Source of the DNA: Symbiodinium natans
Lineage: Eukaryota; Sar; Dinophyceae; Suessiales; Symbiodiniaceae
Assembly (NCBI GenBank): GCA_905221605.1
Contig: CAJNDS010000364.1
Coordinates: forward strand, 1 to 64,000
Direction of reading: 5' to 3'
Length of the DNA stretch: 64,000 nucleotides
Part shown: in pieces, positions 36,070 through 46,111 of the stretch
How positions within the stretch are numbered: the first letter of the stretch is position 1
Layout: each line of letters opens with the position of its first letter
Program-made: the position numbers and the translations under genes
The notes under the pieces: generated by a model
The model's input: the letters and a program-made list of their open reading frames with translations, nothing else
The model's database searches: none
What the model was told of the DNA's origin: nothing

Positions 36070-36378
36070 CGCAACAAGTCGACGCGGGCTGCACTGGGAA
36101 GCAGGGGCTCCGCCCTCAGCTGCAGGCTGAGCCGCTGCAACATGGTCCGAGTGCAAATGTTCGGCCATGGAGGCTGACGGCCTCCTAGGCCGCAAAACTC
36201 AAAGTGCGCCGTGCAAGCAACTCCAGTTTTAGATTGCAGCGAAACACAAGAACTTTTCTTTCTTTTTCTCAGACACACATGACAGCTGCAGGGTTTGAGC
36301 CCAAGCCCTTACGGACTGGCGCCTGAAGCCAGCGCCTTCGACCACTCGGCCAAACTGTCCCTAGCCCTGCTAGCAATG
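36070..36378 (-). mobile_element. tRNA-headed SINE-like insertion
   Basis: About 310 bp present in duplication copy 2 but missing from copy 1, where the sequence goes straight from GGAGGCGCA to TTTTCTCTGCAC near 33870. On the minus strand it begins near a tRNA-Leu-like sequence (36359-36280). This is followed by a purine-rich linker (GAGAAAAAGAAAGAAAAG) and about 200 bp of unrelated body, the arrangement of a tRNA-derived SINE. No clear target-site duplication was seen. A deletion in copy 1 is the alternative. Confidence 0.5.
36280..36359 (-). tRNA. tRNA-Leu(CAG), gene or SINE head
   Basis: 80 nt fold as a class II tRNA: a 7-bp acceptor stem with one G:U pair (GACAGTT with AGCTGTC), D arm GCCGAGTGGTCGAAGGC, and anticodon arm CTGGC-TTCAGGC-GCCAG. 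The anticodon is CAG, the variable arm TCCGTAAGGGC, and the T arm TTGGG-CTCAAAC-CCTGC has a mismatch and wobbles. A and B boxes are recognisable. No T4 terminator follows within 40 nt. The weak T stem and its place at the head of an insertion favour a SINE head or pseudogene over a working tRNA. Confidence 0.6.
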
Positions 36379-36726
36379 GGACAACTCGTTTTCTCTGCAC
36401 GCGGCACACTTGCTGCTAGGACAGGCCATCTCAGCAGGGACCCAGGGGTGTGCCCCGACGCGTTTTCATGCTCGAGAGGTCAGCCGCCGAAGTGCTGATG
36501 AGCGCTGCCGGCGAGGCGATCTTGCAGGGGTCGGCTGACCGAAGGACAGTTTCAGACTTCTAGCGAGACAGGACATGATGCTTCGGCTGCCCATTGCCCC
36601 TTCTAACTTTACCAGCGCTGATTTAAGGTGGCCGCAGCATGCCGCAGCACAGCACGACTTTTTTAGGGAAAGACAGGGGAAGTGACCCTCCAAAACTGCT
36701 CCAGAACAGAACACATCCTGGACGCC

Positions 36727-36780
36727 CCTAAACCCTAAACCCTAAACTCTAAACCCTAAACCCTAACCCCTAAACCCTTT
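36727..36780 (-). repeat. CCCTAAA array
   Basis: Seven to eight CCCTAAA-type units, with the G-rich strand on minus. They lie directly after duplication B copy 2. Confidence 0.92.
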
Positions 36781-37069
36781 TCGACTCACGGTGTCCAGAC
36801 TTGACGTCAAAACCGCCGACATCTGAGAGTGCAACTTAGATCCGGCTGGTGGCCATGCGGCTGTGCTGAGGCACGGGAAGCGCCCCGCTTTGTCTATGCA
36901 ATGTTCTTACAAGATGCTGCATGGCACATAGGCATCACATCTTCGGACAGAAAGTTCACGATGCTAGTGTGCTCGAGATGGCATTGCACACCAAACGCAC
37001 AAAACTATGGATAAAAAGCGTCAGGAGCTGTAACTCGAATGAGGCAGCCACCACTCAATGAAGCACTCA

Positions 37070-37620
37070 TGGCAACTCATGCAAGCTTACCTTGAGCGAC
37101 CGAGAGGCAGTGCCAGGCGAAATGGCTTGCAACAACGAGGCTGGCAATGATGGAATACGCACTTCGCCGAATCGGAAGATGTGTAAGCTTCGTCATCCAC
37201 GGCTGTACCATTGACCATTGTTTGAGGATCTTGGCACCAGCAGGAAGCCTCAACGGAAGCCCTTAGCCTGACATGTCTTGTGCATCACTGCCGAGAAGCA
37301 TGATCCACACCGAGCCTAGGCCTAGGCGATGTCAACAAATCGACTAGGTCCACAATCATGAAACACGCCACGATTTTCCCGACACGCAATTCTAGGAATC
37401 TGAAGGGACTTATGCCCTTACGGTGAGAGCGGCGTGAAACGATGGACTAGACCCACGACACTGTTCTGCCTACGAAAACGGGCGTGCTGTTTTTTAGCAG
37501 CTCCAGCTCCAGTGCGCAGACGTTCTTTCCAGCAACAAAAAGATCCGCTCTCAAATGAAACCGATTTTAGGAATCACAACGAAAACCGAAGGAGAGACAG
37601 AAAGAAGGAAACAAGTAGAG
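37070..37620. repeat. segmental duplication A, copy 2
   Basis: Diverged copy of 31180-31800, in the same orientation, without the internal telomeric insertion. Confidence 0.85.
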
Positions 37621-37965
37621 ATCAAGGAGCCATACCCTTTCATGAAAGATACTGGGCGACATTGTAAATTACAAAAAACACCAAATACATAAGGGCTGGC
37701 GTTACCAAGAGATCGCTTGTGTTGTGTCAGCACTAAGACTTGATATGGGTCAGTCTCAAGTCTGCGCCTTTTGGAAGTAACCGCGCCCAGCAGACTTTGC
37801 CTTCGCCTTGGACGCGAGACAAATAATAAAACTTCCAAAGAAAGCGGGATCTGGAATTTTTCTGACCTGGAAGGTGTGAGTTCGAGGCTCCATGGCCAGC
37901 GCGGCCAGCGTGAGCTAAAGCCAGAGCATTCCTTCCACAGGCACAATGGTCTAGAATCATGGAGT

Positions 37966-38520
37966 AATAAGATAATGGAATCATTGAATAATCGAAACAT
38001 CGAAAAATCGAATAATGGAATAATAGAATGATAGAATGCTAGAAAAATAGAATGATGGAATACTTGAATATTCTAATCATCGAATGATCGAATTATAGAT
38101 AAAAGTTGTAAGAAAAGAGTACAAGAATACTAGAGTACCAGAATGATAGAGTAATAGAATAATCAAATAGTAGAAAATAGAATAATAGAATGATAGAAAA
38201 CTAGAATAATCGAATCATCGAATCATCGAATCATCGCAGAATAGGAAAATTAGAAGAATAGAAGAACAGAATACTAGAGTACTAGAATTCCGATAGAATG
38301 ATAGAATAATCCAAGAATAGAATAATAACAAAAATAATAGAATAGTACTCGAATAATAGAAGGATAGAAGAATAGAACAGTAGAATGATATTAAAAATAG
38401 AATATAGAATAATAGAGCCACAAAAGAATAATGGAATCATATAAAATAGTTGCGTAATGGAGTCATAGAATATTGGAATAATATAGAATACTAAATTAAA
38501 GAATCATCGAACAACATAGT
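37966..38520. repeat. AT-rich degenerate minisatellite
   Basis: About 550 bp of loosely repeated words such as GAATAATAGAATGATAGAA, with a period near 8-10 bp. The AT content is far above the flanks. The apparent poly-Leu/Ser ORF on minus is a shadow. Confidence 0.88.
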
Positions 38521-38656
38521 ATTATATTCTGCTTCACACGCTTCACATGCTTCGCTTTGGGCACCAACAGTCCTTGGTCCTGCGCGACCGCGGGAAAAAC
38601 TGCCTGCACATCGCGGATGAAGCAGGAAACTCCGGCCCCCTGGCCGCCCCCACCCC

Positions 38657-38940
38657 TCTAAGCCCTAAACCCTACAAACCCTAAACCCTCTAAACCCTAA
38701 ACCCTACAAAACCCTAAACCCGACCACCCCTCGCCCTCCCCCCGCACCTCGCCTTGCGACTCCGCGGTGGGCCTCCCTGTGCCTTTGGGCCCGGCGGACG
38801 CCGGCGCGGCGAGCATGCGGGAGTCGCGCGCCTCGCGGAGCGCCGCCAGGGTCCGTCAGGCTTCGCTCAACCCTGAACCCTGTACCCTGAACCCTAAACC
38901 CTTAACCCTAAACCCTAAACCCTAAACCCTACACACGAAG
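38657..38940 (-). repeat. two CCCTAAA arrays
   Basis: Imperfect CCCTAAA blocks at 38657-38722 and 38868-38935, separated by a GC-rich segment. Confidence 0.9.
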
Positions 38941-39078
38941 CTAACGAAATGCACATCAATGCTAGCTGCTCAGTATCAAAAAGAGGCAAAGAGCAAAGGC
39001 TCAGCTTCACAAGCTTCGGCCTCGCGGAGGATGCGAGCAGCGGCCTCTCCGAGAAGTCGAAAAAAAACGAAGGCTACA

Positions 39079-39186
39079 GTTTTTAGGGTTTAGGGTTTAG
39101 GGTTTAGGGTTTAGGGTTTAGGGTTAAGGGTTTAGGGTTTAGGGTTTAGGGTTTAGGGTTTAGGGTTTAGGGTTTAGGGTTTAGGG
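39079..39186 (+). repeat. TTTAGGG array
   Basis: About 15 TTTAGGG units with one TTAAGGG variant. The orientation is opposite to the CCCTAAA blocks just to the left. Confidence 0.95.
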
Positions 39187-39504
39187 ATGTTCCCCCTTCT
39201 ACTAACAGTCCGTAATCGGGATTATTGTGCCCCCTATTCTAAGCCCTATGAAGGAACATCCCAATGCCCACTCATTTAATCGCATTTCCCATCGCCTTGT
39301 CACCCATTTCCAGGGCGGTACTTCCGTTCTCATGCCTGGACATGGCAAGCCCTATTAGTCCACCACCGTCTTTCCTATTGGTCCGATGCTTCTCCGTCAC
39401 GTTGTTGCCTGGGACTCCCACCGAATGCGAACGTCGGCTCCGGCCCGCATTAGCAGCTGCAACCTCGTCTGACCACCCCTCAGACCTCTTTTCTTTCCGG
39501 CATT

Positions 39505-40164
39505 TCATCCTTGAGGAGGCGAGGAGGGTCGAATATGGTCGGATACCACACTCCCCGGGGCGCTGGCGTCGCCGCCGCACTTGCCCCACAGCTCCTCAAC
39601 CACAGGGCTGGTTCGTGGTCCATCTGTAGAACGTTTGAGGACTTGGGACCCCACGCAGCCCGCATCAGTGGTGTCCATCCGCACGGACCCGGGCACTTCC
39701 GGTCGACCTCTGAGATAATTCATATTGCGTTGAGGCAAGTCTAAATCATAACGATTCTTCGAAGGATGCAAGGCTGTCTCTAAGGCTCCGTCACGTGCAC
39801 GGGCTGCCAAGAGCAAGCCGGCAATGACTGGCAGATCTCTCTGTGGATCTCTGGAGTCCAAGCCCACATCACACATCAGGCACGGCCCGACCTGCACCTT
39901 GTTTGCGTCGACCTGAAATCTCTGCGGCAGCAGCAAGCGGAGTCCACCTCTGAGCTCTGAGGTAGAGTATCCAAAAAAGACATCGTACGTGATGAGTCTC
40001 TTTGGGGTGGCACCTGCAGCAACCGACGTCGCCTTGGTGAATGGCAGGGCCTGTTGCCTGCAAAGGACAGCAAAAGCGACTGCTGCCACAGGCAAACATT
40101 CTGGCAACCATTTGGCAATTATCCGGTCCTCCACATCTGCGCCGCCAGCCAGGTCTAAAATCAC
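39505..40164 (-). CDS. unrecognised protein frame
   Basis: A 219-codon minus-strand frame with protein-like sequence (VEDRIIAKWLPECLPVAAVA, then RLITYDVFFGYSTSELRGGL and DLPVIAGLLLAARARDGAL). No domain is recognised. Parts may be intron. It lies between two TTTAGGG arrays (39079 and 41743). Confidence 0.38.
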   Translation of the reverse strand: MILDLAGGADVEDRIIAKWLPECLPVAAVAFAVLCRQQALPFTKATSVAAGATPKRLITYDVFFGYSTSELRGGLRLLLPQRFQVDANKVQVGPCLMCDVGLDSRDPQRDLPVIAGLLLAARARDGALETALHPSKNRYDLDLPQRNMNYLRGRPEVPGSVRMDTTDAGCVGSQVLKRSTDGPRTSPVVEELWGKCGGDASAPGSVVSDHIRPSSPPQG

Positions 40165-40559
40165 ACCAGCCTGCCAAGAGCTTTGCTGCTACTGACGCGC
40201 CATTTGGGGATGCTCCCCTTCGCATCCCTTTCGCCAACTTCATGACGACAGGCGTGAAGCTTCAGTGCACATGGTGGCCATCTACGGATACTTCTTCTCA
40301 TGCTTTGTGGGGTGTTCGGCTCGCCTTGATTTCTAGAGATGCAATTCAGCAGCTAAACTTACTAGTGTACAGCCGAGCAAGATCTGTCTTTATGAGCACC
40401 GCCGGCGCGGCCACGTGGCCGTCGAAGATGTGGCTGAAGAACTCATCCTGTTAGCTACTTTGCTCACGCAAACAGAGCGGTCAGGTTCGTGTAGCAGTGT
40501 GAGTTTTGTACCGGATAACAGAAGCGATGCAAGCGCTTCTTGCAGAAGTAAGATAAGGA

Positions 40560-41745
40560 GCTGGCCTCGTCTGCATGCCTCTCCCGACCTTGCAGAAAGC
40601 CATCGAAGGTGCCTTTGGCCTGCGGCCAGTCTTGGGCCTTCTCGGCGCAGACGAAGAGCCGGCCGCAACGCCGCGGACCTCACCAGGTTTCTTCACTGAA
40701 GCACTCGCCCACTAACAGCTTCCCACACCCACAAGTGTTCTCAGAAACGCAGCACACTCGGAGGCTGACATACGCGATGTCTCACAGCTGGCAGAAAGCC
40801 TCGCAGGCTTTTGGGCGCCCGGGAGCGTCGAGGATGTTCGAGACATGCCGCAGCCATGGAGAATCTTATGCACTGCTTGGGGATTCACGAAACCGTTGCC
40901 GATAGGGAAACCATAGCCTCTCCAAGAAGTCAGCGAGAGCCTACCAGAAGGACAGTGCCTTTGACTCGCACAATTCGGCCATGAAACTTTCTCTTGCCTG
41001 TTTCCCGAATGCAGCCGCCCAAACGGAAGCTGCTGCAGCCTCAAATGAGATCGGCTTGTTGCGATCACCAGATTGTCGCCACAGGCACAGAGAACTCAAA
41101 CAGACCATGTGACGATGCACACCTTGACTAGGGGAATCTTGCTGCGCTGCTGGGCAGCACAAGAGCAAGACATCTTGATGTGACAATTTGCTCGGAAAGA
41201 GCCTGCAACCTATGTGAAAGCCTCGCATCCACGGTCAACGTGAATCCCAGTCGAGTACTTCGGGGCCCAAGCGAGGTCGGCGGACTCAGGACGCGCTGCT
41301 TCTGAGACAAGGCGGTCCACCCCTGCAAGGGAAAGTCAAGCCAGGCCAGATGTTCATCTTCTGCCGCTTCCACACAAGCCTTCGACAGAATGGCCGGAAC
41401 TCATCCAGCAGAAGTACCTCACACGGTTCTGAATGACATTCAAGGCCGGCTGGTGCAGCAATGTGCAGCAGTCGTGGAGACCTCAGCCAAGTCCCGTCAG
41501 CCGGCAGGAGCTGAGGAGCAGCTGTGGTTACAGCTTCTCTCATGGCCTTGCAGAGCCCTATTTGCACTGTCTCCAGTATCCAAGTTTGTGGAAAAGCGCC
41601 TCCACGTCAAGTAGACCAGATGAGGAGGGCTCCCTCCGCGGTCCAGTCCACACAAGTTTGGCCGCAGCCACTCTCAGGTTTTCGAAGCAGAGGCTGGGCA
41701 ACAAGGCCGAAGAGGACATGGCCTCGGAAGTCCGGAAAATTTCAG
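40560..41745 (+). CDS. possible multi-exon gene, unknown
   Basis: Plus-strand segments with good acceptors and protein-like frames. After GACCTTGCAG (40593), KAIEGAFGLRPVLGLLGADE. After about 40744, SEADIRDVSQLAESLAGFWA, then MPQPWRILCTAWGF. After CTTCGACAG (41389), MAGTHPAEVPHTVLNDIQG with donor TCAA|GTAGAC, or alternatively PYLHCLQYPSLWKSAS from 41553. Phases were not reconciled and more than one frame stays open, so exon choice is uncertain. Confidence 0.3.
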
Positions 41746-41845
41746 GGTTTAGGGTTTAGGGTTTAGGGTTTAGGGTTTAGGGTTTAGGGTTTAGGGTTTA
41801 GGGTTTAGGGTTTAGGGTTTAGGGTTTAGGGTTTAGGGTTTAGGC
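41745..41845 (+). repeat. TTTAGGG array
   Basis: About 14 nearly perfect TTTAGGG units. With the CCCTAAA array at 41979-42032 they form a head-to-head pair 134 bp apart. Confidence 0.96.
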
Positions 41846-41978
41846 CCGAGAAGCTTCCACGCCATCCCTGACGTTGAGTGCCCGGCAAGGCGCATGGCGC
41901 CGCTGGGCCCACAAAAGGCCACCACCCGTTGGCCCGCATCTGCCTCGAATTCTTCTCCCCCCCCCCCCCGACACACTG

Positions 41979-42032
41979 AACCCCAAACCCTAAACCCTAA
42001 ACCCTAAACCCTAAACCCTAAACCCCCTAAAG
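41979..42032 (-). repeat. CCCTAAA array
   Basis: About seven CCCTAAA units, opposite in orientation to the preceding array. Confidence 0.95.
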
Positions 42033-42299
42033 CCTAGCTCCCCGCTCTCCTGCCTCGATGAAGCCGTACAGCGCACCGGCACCCATGGTGCTCTCAGCAT
42101 GGCGCCCCTAGCAGCCCTAGCATGTCACAAGCCTGAAGTATCTAAAATGACAACTAAATGCTTAAGAACCCTAAAAAAAACACACAAAACATTCTTTCTT
42201 CTTAAGGGTAATATGGGGATTGTGAATTTTGTTCTGTTGGGGGATCTTAAGCAAATAGTAGATGATCTGCTGGCTGAGCCACCATCCCATCCGCTGCTG

Positions 42300-42780
42300 C
42301 TGTTGCAGTAGACTCTCAGCAGACTTTCTGGAGGTTCTAGAGTCTAGGTTCAGCAACACGAGGCAGCTCGAAGAGCTGCTGAAATTTCGGCACAGGTTAG
42401 ACAACGGCATCTTGTACATTTGCCACGGCCGTGTGCATCTGTTGGAAAGCTGCGTAAGACTTTTCCAGGAATTAGGATACATGTCAAAGGTGGCACACGT
42501 GACCACAGCTACTGGCCATGACTGCGAGACTGAGGCACCTTGTCTCTCCCCCAGCGCACTTCTGGTCTCCAGGTCTCCAGATCTCGGTTCCAGTGGAGCA
42601 GACTCCATGACAGCCAACGTTACAATGTGCGACCGGGCTGAGTTGGCTCTGGACTGCTTTGCAGTGAGACTGGCAACAGTGCAAGACACGTAACAGCCGT
42701 ACGATGCTACAGTCCGTATTGCAATTCCACATGATTCCACTGACAAAGCCGGTCCCGCTTAGGGCCTGTGCTGAGTCAGA
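42300..42780. repeat. segmental duplication C, copy 2
   Basis: Homologue of 31805-32300 without the 81-bp MITE-like insertion, so it serves as the empty site. It retains an open coding frame. Confidence 0.85.
42312..42693 (+). CDS. unknown protein exon (copy 2 of duplicated frame)
   Basis: After an acceptor (ACTCTCAG near 42311) a plus-strand frame reads ADFLEVLESRFSNTRQLEEL, then HRLDNGILYICHGRVHLLES and VRLFQELGYMSK. It stays open to a TAA at 42693, although the C-terminal part may be intron. The duplicate at 31.8 kb keeps recognisable pieces of the same frame but is broken by the MITE-like insertion and small indels. Function unknown. Confidence 0.42.
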
Positions 42781-43144
42781 GCCCTGGCAAGTCCTGCCAC
42801 TGTCGGCCAAGCCTCACTTCACAATTTTCCGTGCTGGAGGCCTTGCCACAGCAGAACTCCAAACCATTCTGGAGAACGACCCTTGTGAATCAGCCTGCAT
42901 ACATGAAGACTGCGTTCCGCGATGAGAAAGCTCCTTATTTGCCGGCACTTGATCCAACGATCCGCCTCCATGTTGTGTTAACCCGAGTCTTCATGTAGAT
43001 TGCGTGTCCATTCAACTGCTGGAATGGAAAGTGACGATGACGTGGGCTGCGGCAAGGTGTTAGCTTAAGGAGGGCCGCTACTACCGATAGTTTCACTTTC
43101 CCAGTGCGCCTTGCTCACAGTGGCACAGTTCAAACTCCTAGGAT

Positions 43145-43976
43145 ATGGCCAGTGAGACTTGCATTCCTGAATTGGCTGCTAGTATACAGGGCGAACTGGT
43201 GAGAGTCAAGCCTTTGGAGTTTGCAGTACAAACGCTATGCATCGCGCAACCCAGAGCGAGCACGTCAACGCTCAACATGTATTTGCATGATGTGAAGCCA
43301 TCAACTTTGCGCACATAGCTACGCAGGCTGCTCTCCAAAAACGGTTGTAATCAAGGATGTGCTCACAAAGTAGATGCCATTCCTGCAGCCAGCAACTACA
43401 AACCGAAGAATCTGTGCGGAGCTCGTTTGAAGACGTGCACAAAATTCCCGAAGTCCCCTTCGGCCTGCTTCGGGCCCAGTACGCGAGCCATCGAGAGCCT
43501 GTCGCCGCAATTTGGGGGACTACCCGGACTGCACACCAGCACATGACTCAACCAAGAGACCAGTGCCTAGGCGAGGAGGGCTCATGACCTGAGTTGTGCA
43601 GATGTCCGCTTGCCCTGAACTCTTGAATATATCGGCATCATCTCCTCAAATCTGCAGCCTGCCTTGGCGGTCTAAACGGTCACAACTGTTGCTTTGCGCT
43701 GTGGAGGTTCTGCACGATCCGGGAGTGATGACTGATTTGAAGCAAAGCATGCGGAAGCATGACGGCATGAGCACCAGGAGATTGCTAAGGCGGGCGTCAG
43801 AGGATTTCTACGAGGCCTTGCCTGGAAATTTCCCATCGAGAACCACATGGGACCCTCGCGTAGAATGCACAAAAGAACTGCAACTTCCTCTAAATTCAAG
43901 AGGACATGCTCGAACCTCTATCTCCGCGCATCTTGCCGGACAGCCTGTATCTCACCTCTTTTCATCACAAACCTAG
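43145..43976 (+). CDS. possible multi-exon gene, unknown
   Basis: A short plus-strand ORF begins at the ATG at 43145 (MASETCIPELAASIQGELVR, then KPLEFAVQTLCIAQP, 58 aa). After an acceptor CATTCCTGCAG (43390), open frames continue (EESVRSSFEDVHKIPEVPFG or SNYKPKNLCGARLKTCTKF). The block 43690-43976 reads LLLCAVEVLHDPGVMTDLKQ, then RRLLRRASEDFYEALPG. Splice phases are unresolved and no family is recognised. Confidence 0.33.
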
Positions 43977-43999
43977 GGGAAGCAATAAAGGGGAAGGGT

Positions 44000-45340
44000 G
44001 TCGAGAGGGGTGAGGAGGGGATGTGAAAGAAGGCGACAGAACTCCCAAAACCGGGTCAAAGCATGGTAGGGACTAGGGCAGAGCTGGGGTCACGTCTGCG
44101 CCGTCTACACCCTTTGCGCGACATTGTGCGCTGCTGCTGCTGCTAGTATAGCGGGATCTGCGACTTGCCTGCGCGCCTCGCAACTATTTCGAAAGCCTGC
44201 TGTGTACAGGCCAAAAAAAACGGGGCTTGGCTTTGAGTCACTAGCGCGTGGGCCATGCATTGAGGTCATGACGGTTGTGGGCACATGTCACCGATGGATG
44301 AAATTGGATGCGTTGCAGGCTGAGCCTTCGTCATCTGCGATCGTGGGTTTGCCATGGCGGAGAAGAGGCGGACTTAGACTTAAAAGAGAAGAAGGGGAAG
44401 AGAACAAAGAAGAGAAATCATCGCTCGTCAAGCCTTCCGAGTGCCTTGTCAAGAGGTCCCGACTTTCGAACACGGGATTAAAGAAACTGAGAAAGCCACG
44501 ACTTTCTAACTCGTGGATAGAGCGTCCCCAATTCATGTCACAGGAAATCTGCAATGTCTTCGTTGGATGCCGACTCCAAGAATCAGCGGCATCTCCCTTC
44601 ACTCTGGACAAGCAAAAGATGAAGGCGCATGTAATGTGTGTGTGTACACACACACGCACACAACGTGCACATCAGTGCTTGCACAAGCAAATGCACCCAA
44701 TTAGGGTGGCGACAAGGTCCGCGGTATGTGTATGTTCTGAAGGCTTTGGATGCATCCTAATTGCACTTCACTAGGGAGTGCCGTCAACAGTTGAACGAGC
44801 TGAAAGGACGAGCCCTAGACGTCCGACAAACAAAAATCCTTCAGACCATGATCTTACGGGAAGCTCAGGGTGTCCCACAGCTAAGTGAGACAGGAGAGGC
44901 ACAAATGTGTATTCTGCCACAGCATCTGTGATTCCTCCAGTCTTGGGTCGCCACCCGAGCCAGCACTTGGACCGCAGCGGCTTGCAACCGTATCCAGGGG
45001 GAAGTCCCAACCTGCCAACATGACGTGTACGGATGCACGGACGGTCCGGACGTGCATTTGCACATTTCTGGAACAGGGGTAGAACAGCGACGATGCGTAT
45101 TGGGCAGTGATGTGCATGATGTCTCTTAAAGCCATCTGAGAGACCATCTTCCCAAAACTGTCATGTTTAGGGCCTCACAGGTTCAAACTGTGAGTCCAAG
45201 CTCTTCCCGCGCCGTGGCCGATAGGATACCACAAAGCACACCTGAAAGAAACAACCAGGAAGTGCGCGTCGGATGTGGGAAGTCAATGTATGTCAAGCAT
45301 GGTGGTGGCTTGCGATGGCTTGCGATGACAGCGAGCTGGA
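44000..45340. other. region with no supported gene
   Basis: Weak open frames only, including a plus frame at 44124-44774 with Lys/Glu-rich composition. Within it, two 14-nt strings (CGACTTTCGAACAC and CGACTTTCTAACTC) recur 46 bp apart. A short (GT/CA) run is at 44636-44662. Confidence 0.4.
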
Positions 45341-45352
45341 AGGCCCCGGACC

Positions 45353-46023
45353 ATGCTTTCTGAGTCTTGCACGACTATGGAGCAGCTGAATACGGCGGAT
45401 ATCAAGGCCATCGCAGGCAGGACCAGGATGTTGGAGTCAGACAAGCGCCCTGCAAGACGCCCAGGTCAGCCGGCGCCCCGAGTTGATGAAACGACCCGGT
45501 GTCGAGACAGTTTGCAAGCTGGCACTGAAGCGCTGATCCGTGCCTAGGCTGGAGGTGTACGGCCTCCTTGGCTGAACAGAATGGCACATTGCGAAAAGTC
45601 TCAATAGAGCGGCCACCCTTAACATCCTTTAACACAACCTTTAACATGCAGTGGTGCTGCTTGAACTGCAAGGCGGGCTCCGTGAGCAGTAGGGAAAGAG
45701 ACCTGGGCAACCTGAAGGGGCCAGATGATGCCATGAGCAGAAACCGGATACAGACACCAGAGCAACATGAGCCGCAAGAGTCAGAGGCTCTCCGTATCTC
45801 TCCGTGCGCGACCACAGCAAGGCTTCGGAAACTTTGGGTCGCCACAAGCTCAGCTCCCTTCCTGAAGTCGCTGGAGAAGCCTGCTTTTGCCATTGCTCTT
45901 GGGAATACACGTGGGTTTTTCCGGCATGTGCAGGCAGTCCCTTCAACATGTGCAAGTCTCAAGCGTGCTGACGTTTATGCACAGAAGCGGCCTGTGGCAT
46001 ATGTAATGCTGCACTGTCTCTAG
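45353..46023 (+). CDS. possible coding segments, unknown
   Basis: Two adjacent plus-strand frames with protein-like composition. The first, 45353-45547, reads TMEQLNTADIKAIAGRTRML. The second, 45568-46023, reads TLRKVSIERPPLTSFNTTFN, then KSLEKPAFAIALGNTRGFF. No motifs are recognised. The minus strand is also open. Confidence 0.25.
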
Positions 46024-46111
46024 TATGGGCCCCCCCCCCCCAAACAAATTTGGACCCTCTATAAACGCATGGAGCGGCGACCCCATGGGGGCGGAGGGGG
46101 GGGGAACCGCC

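Larger units (their letters stand above)
34617..36715. repeat. tandem duplication B, copy 2
   Basis: Second copy of the ~2.15 kb unit. Relative to copy 1 it contains an extra ~0.31 kb at about 36070-36378 carrying a tRNA-Leu-like sequence. Confidence 0.88.
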
